A DNA stretch of 55,654 nucleotides, taken from contig CAINYB010000014.1 of NCBI GenBank assembly GCA_903855135.1, positions 1-55,654 on the forward strand, read 5' to 3'. Below the pieces are notes generated by a model that did not search any database, was not told the DNA's origin, and was given only the letters and a program-made list of their open reading frames with translations. The translations under genes were made by a program, and so were the position numbers. Below are positions 33,670 through 41,232 of this stretch, piece after piece. The DNA comes from an uncultured bacterium. GTDB taxonomy: Bacteria > Patescibacteriota > Patescibacteriia > UBA1558 > GWA2-36-10. Position 1 is the stretch's first letter; every line of letters begins with the position of its first letter.

Positions 33670-33698
33670 AAACAAGGTTGTCCGGATCTTGTTTTTTT
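33668..33698 (+). terminator. Terminator of typA-rlmN
   Basis: Arms AAAAACAAG (33668-33676) and CTTGTTTTT (33688-33696) around an 11-base loop; the right arm runs into the T-tract. The left arm starts inside the rlmN stop codon. Confidence 0.8.
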
Positions 33699-33728
33699 GT
33701 TAAGCTAAATATATAAAGCAGTTTCGCG

Positions 33729-33771
33729 TATCCCCGCTAGTTTACTCCGTACTTGATACGGGGCGGGGATA
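33729..33771. repeat. Long-loop GC-rich inverted repeat
   Basis: TATCCCCGC and GCGGGGATA arms surround a loop that contains an inner CCGTA/TACGG pair. It is followed 22 bases later by another hairpin of the same family. Confidence 0.7.
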
Positions 33772-33793
33772 AGGTATCTTGAATAGAGTATAA

Positions 33794-33818
33794 ATTCCCC
33801 CGCCTTCGGCGGGGGAAT
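33794..33818. repeat. GC-rich intergenic hairpin
   Basis: A perfect 11-bp inverted repeat, ATTCCCCCGCC and GGCGGGGGAAT, around TTC. It ends 23 bases before the start codon of the HD-GYP-like gene. Confidence 0.85.
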
Positions 33819-33841
33819 AGGTAGTGTTAAATAATAACTTT

Positions 33842-34729
33842 ATGGAATTTAGACCAGAGCTAGAAAAAAGCGAAAAAAATCCAAAACAGGAAGTAGAACA
33901 AGCCTTTGCTGATTTTGAGATTGACCTTGAAGGTATAGACGCTAGTGTTTTAGAGCGCTTGATAGAAATACATAGTGAAGAAGACTCGCATTTTTATGAT
34001 GCAATTGAAATGGCGAAAATGCTTGATAAAAATTGGGAGCATTTAGGTTTAGAAGCTACAGACAAGAAGAAAATGTTAGTTTGCGCTTTATTACATGATG
34101 TTGGTAAGGCTGGTCCAGAAAAAGCATCACCAGAAGCGCGTCAGCTTTGTTTGTGGTTATTTCACAAACAACACCATGTACAAAGTGAGATTGACCTTAG
34201 AGAGCTAAAAGTAATGGATTTTATTAATACCAGTGATTATCCTGATCCAAGCCGAGCCAGAAGTTTATTAACTGCTAAAGATGGTTTGAATATTGTAAAT
34301 TTGGATAATTTAACGATGATTGATTTTTGGCGCATGCATGTTGATTGGACTTATGATATTTTGTCTCAACATTTGAGTCCAGAAGTAGACGAAAAAGTAG
34401 TCGTGATTGCCGCTTCTCATCATTTATTGGATGGTAAAAATCCAGCTGAATTAGCAGAGGATGAAATTCCCGAAGAATCACAGTGGTTAGAAGTGACAGA
34501 AGAGTATCAAGTTTTAACTTTGGTAGATAAATATCAAGCCTTTCGTCAGCGTAGCGCTGTGTCTCATGAAGAAGCTATTGCTTTTTTATTAGCGATGATT
34601 GAAAAAAGTAAATTAAGCGATATTTTAAGAGATAGCTATCGAAAAATTGTGGCTAAGTTTTCAGAAACAGGTTTTATAGCTAATTTTCAAGCTGCTCATG
34701 AAGAAGTACAAGCTAAATATCACGCTTAA
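33842..34729 (+). CDS. HD-GYP-like metal-dependent hydrolase
   Basis: A 295-residue protein with the HD-superfamily pattern: ALLHDVGKAG (His-Asp), MHVDWTYDIL (His), AASHHLLDGKNP (paired His as in HD-GYP proteins) and LVDKYQAFRQ (Asp). The GYP tripeptide itself is not seen, so cyclic-di-GMP hydrolysis is not assured; it may act on another phosphodiester. The N-terminal 40 residues are acidic and probably flexible. I start at ATG 33842 and not at the upstream TTG 33824. It is transcribed alone between two hairpins and the next promoter at 34737. Confidence 0.75.
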   Translation: MEFRPELEKSEKNPKQEVEQAFADFEIDLEGIDASVLERLIEIHSEEDSHFYDAIEMAKMLDKNWEHLGLEATDKKKMLVCALLHDVGKAGPEKASPEARQLCLWLFHKQHHVQSEIDLRELKVMDFINTSDYPDPSRARSLLTAKDGLNIVNLDNLTMIDFWRMHVDWTYDILSQHLSPEVDEKVVVIAASHHLLDGKNPAELAEDEIPEESQWLEVTEEYQVLTLVDKYQAFRQRSAVSHEEAIAFLLAMIEKSKLSDILRDSYRKIVAKFSETGFIANFQAAHEEVQAKYHA

Positions 34730-34736
34730 ATCTTTA

Positions 34737-34765
34737 TTGACAAAAATACGTTTTTATGCTATTAT
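34737..34765 (+). promoter_or_regulatory. Promoter of the fibronectin-type surface protein
   Basis: TTGACA (34737-34742), 17 bases, TATTAT (34760-34765). Transcription should start near 34772, which excludes the ATG at 34756 and supports 34807 as the real start. Confidence 0.8.
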
Positions 34766-34806
34766 TACATAATTTAGTGGCGAAAAAGCCCATAAATTAT
34801 AAGCAT

Positions 34807-36336
34807 ATGAATAAAATATTGTTTAATTTTAGCCAAAAATTAACTATTACATCTTTAGTGATAAAGGTAGCTTTTTTGTCTGTTTTAGTCTTTTCTTTAC
34901 CACAAAGCGTCAAAGCGACTGAATCTTTAGAGATTTATAATATCGAGATGTCAGTTGACGAAGGTGTGGCGGTGATTTCTTGGCGTACCAATATTAATGC
35001 CACTGGTCGTATTGACTATGGCTTGACCACTGAATACGGTCTTTATATTGATGATACTTCAGCTGACTCTCGTCAACACGAAGTGCATTTAGCTGGTTTA
35101 GAGCGTGATGTGCGCTATCACTTTATGTTGACTTCTCAAGCCAACGGTGAAACTGTTTATACTTATGATAGTATTTTTGATACCGAAGACTTTAGTGATG
35201 GAGAAGCTCCTGTTCTTAGCCGTATCAATCGTCCCTATACTACTGGTACCAGAGTAGTTTTACAATGGGAAACTGATGAGTTGGCTACTTGTAAAGTGTA
35301 TTATGGTACTACTACAGAGTATGGCAAAACTAAAAGTATTTCTGGTAAAAAAGAAATTTTTCAAATCATTATAGATAAATTAGAGCCAGATACTGAATAT
35401 TATTATAAAGTTGAAGCCAAAGATAAATACGGTAACACCAGTTCCAAAATTAATAGTTTCAGAACTTTAGTTAACGATGAAGAAGATAGAGAAGTTTTAG
35501 CTGTTTCTCGTATCACACCGATCACTAATAATGATGAAGGTATTTCTTATACCGCTACTGATGTCACTTGGCGTGCCAATAAATTATCTTCTGGTACCGT
35601 TTATTATGGCACCTCCCCAGATAGATTAAATAAAAAAGTAAATACTGAAAATACTTGGTTGAAAATTGACCAAAGTGTTCATTTGACTAAATTAAAATCA
35701 GATACTTTGTATTATTTCCGTATCGAAGCTAAAGATATTTTTGGTAAAAAAGTAAAATCGCCAATCTTTAGTTTTAAAACTAAATACTTAGCAACGGAAA
35801 TCAAGCCAGCTAGTGTCAATGTCAAAAAATTGTATACTAAAGCTTCAGGTTTATTTAAAACTACCGGTAATCAAATCTTTGCTATTTTGAATAACCAAAA
35901 ATACCGTATTTCAAATTCCGAGATTTTGAAACGTTATGGATATTCTACTAAAAATATTAAAACAACTACTCCGCAAGCTTTAGCTAATATCAAAGACGCT
36001 AAACTTATCAAAGACGCGGTGACGAATAAAGTCTATTATTTGGCTAAAAAAGGTCCAGACAAATATTTAAAACTTTCTATACCAAATCCAACAGTGTTTA
36101 GTTCATATAAAGCCAATAAATGGAGTGATATAGTGACAGTGGCTAGTGAGGATTTAGCTAATTACAATGATGTAAAATTAGTAAAAACTAAAAACAGCAA
36201 AGCTGTCTATTTATTAGTTGGTGGTGTGAAAAAACCATTTACTTCAGCTAAAGAGTTTGAAAGTCAAGGCTATAAATGGTCAGATATTTTAGAAGTCAGT
36301 CAAACTCATTTAGATACTTATCAAACAGCTTCATAA
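34807..36336 (+). CDS. Secreted protein with fibronectin type III-like domains
   Basis: A 509-residue protein with a signal peptide (LTITSLVIKVAFLSVLVFS, likely cleaved near VKA-TES). Three related fibronectin III-like domains follow (about 40-130, 135-225, 228-330), each with the pattern of VISWRTNINATGRIDYG, VLQWETDELATCKVYYG and DVTWRANKLSSGTVYYG. They are followed by two or three repeats of a short domain (FKTTGNQIFAILNNQKYRIS and KAVYLLVGGVKKPFTSAKEF) also known from Patescibacteria surface proteins. No membrane anchor is visible at the C-terminus. An adhesive or wall-associated role is inferred. The start is chosen from the promoter position; the frame itself is open to 34756. Confidence 0.75.
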   Translation: MNKILFNFSQKLTITSLVIKVAFLSVLVFSLPQSVKATESLEIYNIEMSVDEGVAVISWRTNINATGRIDYGLTTEYGLYIDDTSADSRQHEVHLAGLERDVRYHFMLTSQANGETVYTYDSIFDTEDFSDGEAPVLSRINRPYTTGTRVVLQWETDELATCKVYYGTTTEYGKTKSISGKKEIFQIIIDKLEPDTEYYYKVEAKDKYGNTSSKINSFRTLVNDEEDREVLAVSRITPITNNDEGISYTATDVTWRANKLSSGTVYYGTSPDRLNKKVNTENTWLKIDQSVHLTKLKSDTLYYFRIEAKDIFGKKVKSPIFSFKTKYLATEIKPASVNVKKLYTKASGLFKTTGNQIFAILNNQKYRISNSEILKRYGYSTKNIKTTTPQALANIKDAKLIKDAVTNKVYYLAKKGPDKYLKLSIPNPTVFSSYKANKWSDIVTVASEDLANYNDVKLVKTKNSKAVYLLVGGVKKPFTSAKEFESQGYKWSDILEVSQTHLDTYQTAS

Positions 36337-36375
36337 AATTTATTTGATGCAAAAATTTTTTTAAATAAACAAGTT

Positions 36376-36410
36376 AAGACTAGCCCCGCGAAGCGGGGCT
36401 AGTCTTTTTT
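36376..36410 (+). terminator. Terminator built on a GC-rich hairpin
   Basis: A perfect 14-bp stem, AAGACTAGCCCCGC (36376-36389) with GCGGGGCTAGTCTT (36393-36406), loop GAA, then T-run. It is one of the few family members in this window with a proper T-tract. Confidence 0.92.
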
Positions 36411-36422
36411 TATTTTATATTG

Positions 36423-36428
36423 TATAAT
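36423..36428 (+). promoter_or_regulatory. -10 box of metK
   Basis: TATAAT at 36423-36428 places the start near 36435, about 12 bases before the SAM riboswitch. The -35 region overlaps the preceding terminator and shows no good box. Confidence 0.5.
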
Positions 36429-36446
36429 GCATTTACAATTAAATAA

Positions 36447-36608
36447 ATTATCAAGAGTGCGGTGAGAGTTTTGGCTCTGCGACCCGCCAGCAACCATCTT
36501 TTTATAAAGAACGGTGCTAAATCCAACCCAAGCTTTTGGGGTAGATAATGAAGATCACATTAACTTTCCTTAAGATTTTGGGGAAAGATTTTTTAATTAT
36601 TAAGGAAA
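36447..36608 (+). promoter_or_regulatory. SAM-I type riboswitch with expression platform
   Basis: The aptamer follows the S-box plan: P1 ATTATC (36447-36452) with GATAAT (36544-36549), ATCAAGAG, a GAGAG/CTCTG hairpin region, CCGCCAGCAACC, then ACGGTGCTAAATCCAACCC. Downstream, CTTTCC (36564-36569) can pair with GGAAAG (36582-36587), followed by ATTTTTT, as a terminator. TTTCCTTAA (36565-36573) is also a perfect 9-base complement of TTAAGGAAA (36600-36608), which carries the metK ribosome-binding site. It should reduce metK expression when S-adenosylmethionine is abundant. Confidence 0.9.
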
Positions 36609-36614
36609 AATTTT

Positions 36615-37622
36615 ATGCTCAAAACAGCAGAAAATGTATCTTGGGGACACCCAGATAAAGTGTGTGATCAAATTTCTGACGCTATTTTAGATGAGTGTCT
36701 CAAGCAAGATCCAAATAGTCGTGTAGCTGTCGAAACTATGGGTGGCCATGGTAAGCTTTTTATTTTAGGCGAAGTGACAACTTACGCCGACTTTGATCCA
36801 GAAAAAATCGCAAGAGAAGTTTATCGAGAAATTGGCTATGAAGACGAGTTAGAGATCAAAGCTTATTTAGTGAAGCAAAGTTCAGACATTGCTCAAGGTG
36901 TTGATCTCGGTGGTGCCGGTGACCAAGGCATCATGGTCGGCTATGCAACTAATGAGACAACAGAGCTTTTGCCTTTAGAACATGTTTTAGCTACTAAACT
37001 CATTCGTCATTTAGAGGAGCTGAGAGCAGACAAAAATAATCAACTGGCGCAATTTTTATTACCAGACGCTAAAGCGCAAGTGACGCTTGATGGAGAGAAA
37101 ATAAAAACTGTAGTTTTATCTACTCAACATCGTGATAATATCAGCACAGAAGTTTTGCGTGATTTAGTGATCAAAGAAGTGATTAAGCCGATTATTCCAG
37201 CTTATGAGCAAGTGTTTATCAATCCAACTGGCATTTTTTTACAAGGTGGCTTTAGTGCGGATACTGGTTTGACTGGTCGTAAAATCACTGCTGATAATTA
37301 TGGTCCACAAATCCCAGTCGGTGGGGGAGCTTTTTCTGGCAAAGATGCAAGCAAAGTCGATCGCTCGGCCGCCTATATGGCGAGGTTTTTAGCCGTTGAA
37401 TATTTAAAGAAATATCAAGCCAAAGAAGTGCTAGTAAAACTCGCTTATGCTATCGGCAAAAAGGAGCCAGTAATGTCTACAGCCATGGTAGATAACAAGC
37501 TGATAGAAATCACAGGGTATGATTTATCTCCGCAAGGCATTGTTGATTTTTTACATTTGAAAGAGCCACAATTTAAAAATCGTGCTCGTTTTGGTTTTTT
37601 TCAAGATTTTTTAATAACTTAA
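36615..37622 (+). CDS. metK: S-adenosylmethionine synthetase, bacterial type
   Basis: A 335-residue bacterial MetK making S-adenosylmethionine from methionine and ATP. Motifs are SWGHPDKVCDQISDAILDE, GAGDQGIMVGYA (the ATP-binding hexapeptide region) and GGGAFSGKDASKVDRSAAY (the phosphate-binding loop). It is about 50 residues shorter than E. coli MetK but covers all three domains. A ribosome-binding site AAGGA sits nine bases upstream and is part of the riboswitch platform. A second, archaeal-type enzyme is encoded at 21111, without a riboswitch. Confidence 0.96.
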   Translation: MLKTAENVSWGHPDKVCDQISDAILDECLKQDPNSRVAVETMGGHGKLFILGEVTTYADFDPEKIAREVYREIGYEDELEIKAYLVKQSSDIAQGVDLGGAGDQGIMVGYATNETTELLPLEHVLATKLIRHLEELRADKNNQLAQFLLPDAKAQVTLDGEKIKTVVLSTQHRDNISTEVLRDLVIKEVIKPIIPAYEQVFINPTGIFLQGGFSADTGLTGRKITADNYGPQIPVGGGAFSGKDASKVDRSAAYMARFLAVEYLKKYQAKEVLVKLAYAIGKKEPVMSTAMVDNKLIEITGYDLSPQGIVDFLHLKEPQFKNRARFGFFQDFLIT

Positions 37623-37792
37623 TATTTTAGCTAATATTAGCCAATATTTTTTTATACAAAATAAACTATTTGACAGACTGATAATTTTAGTTCTATGCTT
37701 TCTTTGATTTTGCTAGGGAATATTCACAAAAGATCAAAAATGTGCTAGTATATTAAGGTAATTATTAATAATTAATAAGTAAAAGAAACAAT

Positions 37793-38074
37793 ATGGGAAA
37801 AATGACAAAAACAGAAATGCTTTCAGCCTTGTCAGAAGTGACAGGTTTGAGCAAAAAAGATGTCAAAACTTTGTTAGACGCCATGACTGAAATGGCTTAT
37901 AAAGAAGTTAAAAAGAGTGGCGAATTTTCTTTAGCAGGACTTGGTAAATTAGTTAAAGTTAATCGCAAAGCCAGAGAAGGCCGCAATCCAGCCACTGGTG
38001 AAACTATTAAGATCCCAGCTAAAACTGTTGTTAAATTCCGTGTAGCTAAAGCTGCTAAAGAAGCAGTCTTGTAA
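37793..38074 (+). CDS. hup: HU-family DNA-binding protein
   Basis: A 93-residue HU/IHF-type protein: helices MTKTEMLSALSEVTGLSKKD and LLDAMTEMAYKEVKK, strand motif FSLAGLGKLVKVNRKAR, the DNA-arm motif GRNPATGETIKIPAKTVVKF, and the C-terminal helix RVAKAAKEAVL. It binds DNA without strong sequence preference and bends it. The 170 bases upstream are AT-rich and contain AGTATATTAAGG near 37745, a plausible -10 region; no firm -35 box is visible. Confidence 0.95.
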   Translation: MGKMTKTEMLSALSEVTGLSKKDVKTLLDAMTEMAYKEVKKSGEFSLAGLGKLVKVNRKAREGRNPATGETIKIPAKTVVKFRVAKAAKEAVL

Positions 38075-38117
38075 AAATTGTCACCCTCGCATAAGCGGGG
38101 GTTGATTCTTATTTCTA

Positions 38118-38148
38118 AAAAACACCCTAGATTATTCAGGGTGTTTTT
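38118..38148. terminator. Bidirectional terminator between HU and minus-strand gene
   Basis: A perfect 11-bp stem, AAAAACACCCT (38118-38128) with AGGGTGTTTTT (38138-38148), loop of nine bases. T-tracts are present on both strands, and the genes on either side converge, so it can serve both. Confidence 0.9.
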
Positions 38149-38162
38149 GTTTAGATCATTTT

Positions 38163-40268
38163 TTATCTCTTATATAAAAAAACTGTGTTTTTGCCGACAG
38201 TGAAATAGCTATCAGCATTTTCCTTGGCCTGTGTAATGGCAGATTTGGCGCTGTGCCAGTAGTTTGGCACCACAAAGTATAAACGACCAACTTGCGCTTT
38301 ATCCATTGCTCTGGTGGCTGTTTCTTTATCAGCCTTAGTTTCTATCATGCTTAAAAATTCTTGATAGATATTTTCATTGCCAACGGGCATGGAGTAATAA
38401 AAATTATTTTGATAATAATGTTTAAAGCCGTATTTATCGATAGCAGCGGCACCAAGCATTTGATTAGCCAAAACTATATAGCTTTCATCGCCAGCACTTT
38501 CTGCTATCAAAACTACAGTTTCTAGATCATCGGCCGTGACATTGAAGCTTTGGCTGTTTTTATATCTATCATAGAGAGGATAGCTAAAATAGGTACTAGT
38601 CAAAATAATAATGACACTGACAGTAATTAAGAAAATTTTATTTGGATGTAAGAGTGGTTTTTTTAAGCTGGTGCGCCAAGCAAAAAACCAAGTAGTTAAA
38701 AGTAGAGGAATACTGCTTAATTTAAATAACAAAATAATTCTTAATAAATAATCATTTTGTTGATAATCTATTTGTTCACTAAAAGAAATAAAGAGCAAAG
38801 CAATGAGATAATTTAAAGCTAAAAAGCTTAATAGTAAATAATGCTTAGTGAAAAATAGATATTTATGTTTTTTAAAGATTAAGTAAGCCGATAAAATAAA
38901 GAAAATAGTAAAGATTAAGTCAGCATTTTGACCTAAATTATGCGCAAAATCTAAGGCAAAATTATAGCTTTGTGCCCAATGTAATTTTGGCCAAGTAATT
39001 TGTGGTACATGTAAGCTAAAAATATTAGTCCACGATTTTTGAGCTAAATATTGATAAAGTGCAAAAAATAAAGGTAAACTGATAGTAGCACTTAAATATA
39101 TGCCAAGATTACCGATTTTTTTAGTAAGCGGACTAAATTTAGTTTTTTCCCACCATAAAAATAAGACTAAAATAAAACTGGAAATACCACCCAAAGGATG
39201 AATAGTTAGGAGTGCGAGGCTAAAAAAAGTAGCAAATGGCAAGTAGCGTCGATTTTTTTGCAAAAGTGGGAGTAAAAAAATAAAAACAGCTGATAATAAA
39301 AAAGCTAAATTTTGCGGCGTAGTCATGATGGCAAAATTAAAGCCAAAGATAATGCTGATTAAAATACTGCTCAAAGTTATTTTAGTTGACCACTTGAGAC
39401 CGTATTTTAAGCCATAGTATAAAGTATATGGCCAAAGTAGAGCAAAGCTGACTGGCACTAAATATTGATTGATTTTGACTAAAGATATTTGCCACAAGTC
39501 ACTTAAAAATAAAGTCCAGGCATATTGGCCGATATATAAAAATAAATGTGGTTTTAAAGTGCCAGTGTCTTTGATGACTTGCAAAGCACTTTGATGTAAA
39601 AATTGATCATAGCCAAAACCCAAAGGATAAAGTAATAAAGCGATGCTACTGATGACAAAAAAATGTAAGCTAACTAAAAATAAAGTTTTTTGGCTTTTTT
39701 GACTTTGTAAAATCCAGGTAATTAATAAAATAGAAGCAATACTTAATAAAATCCAAAATTTATAGCTTAATAATTCCCAGGGTGAGCGAATGAGCCCGGT
39801 GCTCGCTTTTTTAGTGACATACCAGAGCATTAATAAGTCTGTCCAAAGGATAGCGAGCGGAATAATTATTTTTGGTAGTTTGCGTAAAGACCAAGTGCTA
39901 AAGTCTAAATTTGGCAGAAAATAATGATTGATAGTTTTTTTCCAGGAGCTAAATTCCGTGGTGATGGTCACTATAGCCAGTGAGCTCAAGAAAGTCCAAA
40001 TATTTATTAGCCAAAAGTGATAAAATAGGCTATAAATTAAACTAAAAGTAAAGAGGATGCTTAAAAAGCCAAAAATGTTTTTTAAACTGCCAGGTACAAA
40101 GTCAAACCAGGTGTCACCAATTTTTTTAGCATTAAAAGCTAGCCAGAATATGCCAGCAATTAAACCTAAAATTGGCCAGTGTAAATACTGCCAATTAGTT
40201 ATAATCACAGCCAAAAGGATGGCTTGCCAGGCAAAATGTTGTTGGCGGCTAAAAGTAATCATTGCCAT
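38163..40268 (-). CDS. Large multi-pass membrane protein, possible GT-C-type
   Basis: A 701-residue protein with roughly a dozen or more hydrophobic helices up to about residue 570 and a soluble C-terminal domain of about 130 residues (FNVTADDLETVVLIAESAGD onward). The layout, with aromatic-rich membrane helices and a small exterior domain, resembles GT-C glycosyltransferases and similar envelope-polymer proteins, but I see no definite catalytic motif. I start at ATG 40268 (MAMITFSRQQHFAW); ATG 40262 is two codons later, and the longer frame to 40337 would run into the divergent gene. It stands beside the envelope genes to the right, so an envelope role is likely. Confidence 0.65.
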   Translation of the reverse strand: MAMITFSRQQHFAWQAILLAVIITNWQYLHWPILGLIAGIFWLAFNAKKIGDTWFDFVPGSLKNIFGFLSILFTFSLIYSLFYHFWLINIWTFLSSLAIVTITTEFSSWKKTINHYFLPNLDFSTWSLRKLPKIIIPLAILWTDLLMLWYVTKKASTGLIRSPWELLSYKFWILLSIASILLITWILQSQKSQKTLFLVSLHFFVISSIALLLYPLGFGYDQFLHQSALQVIKDTGTLKPHLFLYIGQYAWTLFLSDLWQISLVKINQYLVPVSFALLWPYTLYYGLKYGLKWSTKITLSSILISIIFGFNFAIMTTPQNLAFLLSAVFIFLLPLLQKNRRYLPFATFFSLALLTIHPLGGISSFILVLFLWWEKTKFSPLTKKIGNLGIYLSATISLPLFFALYQYLAQKSWTNIFSLHVPQITWPKLHWAQSYNFALDFAHNLGQNADLIFTIFFILSAYLIFKKHKYLFFTKHYLLLSFLALNYLIALLFISFSEQIDYQQNDYLLRIILLFKLSSIPLLLTTWFFAWRTSLKKPLLHPNKIFLITVSVIIILTSTYFSYPLYDRYKNSQSFNVTADDLETVVLIAESAGDESYIVLANQMLGAAAIDKYGFKHYYQNNFYYSMPVGNENIYQEFLSMIETKADKETATRAMDKAQVGRLYFVVPNYWHSAKSAITQAKENADSYFTVGKNTVFLYKR

Positions 40269-40307
40269 CAGTTTAACATAATTTCCGTTTTTTGTTAAAA
40301 TATAGCT

Positions 40308-40808
40308 ATGGGATTCACAGCACAGCAAATTAGGCACTATTTTTTTTATTTTTGGTTATTTTTAGCCATTATCTTATTATTCTTTTTATTAAACCAAAAC
40401 ATTAAGCTTGGGGACAAATGGTCTTATGATTTGGATTTAAGTCAAGTCAATACCAGGGATTGGTATGGAGCGTATCCAGAAACCAGAACAACTTATATAA
40501 AAGACAAGTATTTACAGGTTTTAGCTGAGCCATTATATTGGCAGATTTATTTACCCAAAAAATATAAAACTGTTTTGTGGCGAGCCAAAATCATCAATAC
40601 TAATCAACAGCCAGTTTCGATTGGTTTAAAACAAGCAGATGGTTCTTGGGAGATGCAAGAAGTAAAAACTGATCAATTTACTTTAGAGTTTGCTTTAAAA
40701 AATGCCTTAATTAAAAATAATCGCTTAGAATTTATCATGTCTTTACCGGAAATATCTACTGATAAGCAGATATTTATAGAAAATATAAATTTAGAGTTTA
40801 ATAAATAA
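40308..40808 (+). CDS. Single-pass membrane protein, unknown function
   Basis: A 166-residue protein that I do not recognise. A hydrophobic segment (about residues 12-31, FYFWLFLAIILLFFLLNQ) is followed by a beta-rich outer domain with KLGDKWSYDLDLSQVNTRDW and LYWQIYLPKKYKTVLWRAKI. That pattern resembles a carbohydrate-binding jelly roll. It is divergent from the large membrane protein and the two share a 39-base intergenic region, suggesting joint regulation. A TAAAAT box at 40295-40300 would place the transcript start within a base or two of the ATG. Confidence 0.65.
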   Translation: MGFTAQQIRHYFFYFWLFLAIILLFFLLNQNIKLGDKWSYDLDLSQVNTRDWYGAYPETRTTYIKDKYLQVLAEPLYWQIYLPKKYKTVLWRAKIINTNQQPVSIGLKQADGSWEMQEVKTDQFTLEFALKNALIKNNRLEFIMSLPEISTDKQIFIENINLEFNK

Positions 40809-40825
40809 ACCTATGCTAAAATTCC

Positions 40826-40842
40826 CTCCCGCAACGCGGGAG
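40826..40842. repeat. GC-rich intergenic hairpin
   Basis: CTCCCGC-AAC-GCGGGAG, a perfect 7-bp stem, 17 bases after the preceding stop codon. No T-tract follows. Confidence 0.8.
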
Positions 40843-40879
40843 CATATGAGTGACTTTAGGAGAGTGCGCTAGCTATTTT

Positions 40880-40896
40880 CGCCCGCGCAGCGGGCG
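40880..40896. repeat. GC-rich intergenic hairpin
   Basis: CGCCCGC-GCA-GCGGGCG, a perfect 7-bp stem, 21 bases before a small membrane-protein gene and 37 bases after another member of the same family. Confidence 0.8.
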
Positions 40897-40917
40897 GATA
40901 ATAAGAAGTAAGTATTT

Positions 40918-41091
40918 ATGCAAAACTATAAATTAATCATCAAAGATTTCTTTAAAGTCGCTTTATGGCTCTGGGTAGTTTTAGTTTTGTTAGAGATTTT
41001 ATTTCCGGGAGCGATTAATCGCTTTTTAAATTTAGAATTATATTTTTACTTGCTAGTAATATTTTTTATTATAATGCGTTTTGTGGTATAA
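40918..41091 (+). CDS. Small two-helix membrane protein
   Basis: A 57-codon frame, ATG 40918 to TAA 41091, too short to be recognised by family. It starts with a short polar segment (MQNYKLIIKDFFK), then two hydrophobic helices (VALWLWVVLVLLEILFPGAI and LYFYLLVIFFIIMRFVV) joined by a short polar loop. This is a plausible integral protein of the small-membrane-protein type. Its stop codon overlaps the extended -10 promoter of the next unit. The frame could be fortuitous, but its composition matches real membrane genes here. Confidence 0.55.
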   Translation: MQNYKLIIKDFFKVALWLWVVLVLLEILFPGAINRFLNLELYFYLLVIFFIIMRFVV

Positions 41092-41092
41092 T
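41084..41092 (+). promoter_or_regulatory. Extended -10 promoter
   Basis: TGGTATAAT: TG at 41084-41085 and TATAAT at 41087-41092. The transcript would begin near 41099, about 50 bases before the small basic gene at 41151. Confidence 0.65.
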
Positions 41093-41150
41093 AAAGTTGT
41101 CAAGAAATTATTGGGGGATAATATGGAGCAAAAGAGTAAATAAAACAAAA

Positions 41151-41228
41151 ATGAACAAAAAGAAAAAAGTTGCTCGTAAAAAACACCGTAAATTAAGAGG
41201 CAAAGAAATTTTATTTGTCCGTTATTAA
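41151..41228 (+). CDS. Very small basic protein, 25 residues
   Basis: A 25-codon frame, ATG 41151 to TAA 41228, encoding a strongly basic peptide (MNKKKKVARKKHRKLRGKE, then ILFVRY). The Lys/Arg-rich pattern resembles the tiny ribosome- or RNA-associated peptides of bacteria (bTHX or mS38-like), which I cannot confirm. The next gene starts four bases after its stop, so it would be translationally coupled to it and could act as a leader peptide. Confidence 0.45.
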   Translation: MNKKKKVARKKHRKLRGKEILFVRY

Positions 41229-41232
41229 TATT

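Noticed and set aside
37630-37655. Shared TTAGCCAATATTT motif at 12981 and 37635 as a regulatory element
   Set aside because: The match is short and AT-rich, and it has no consistent position relative to a promoter.
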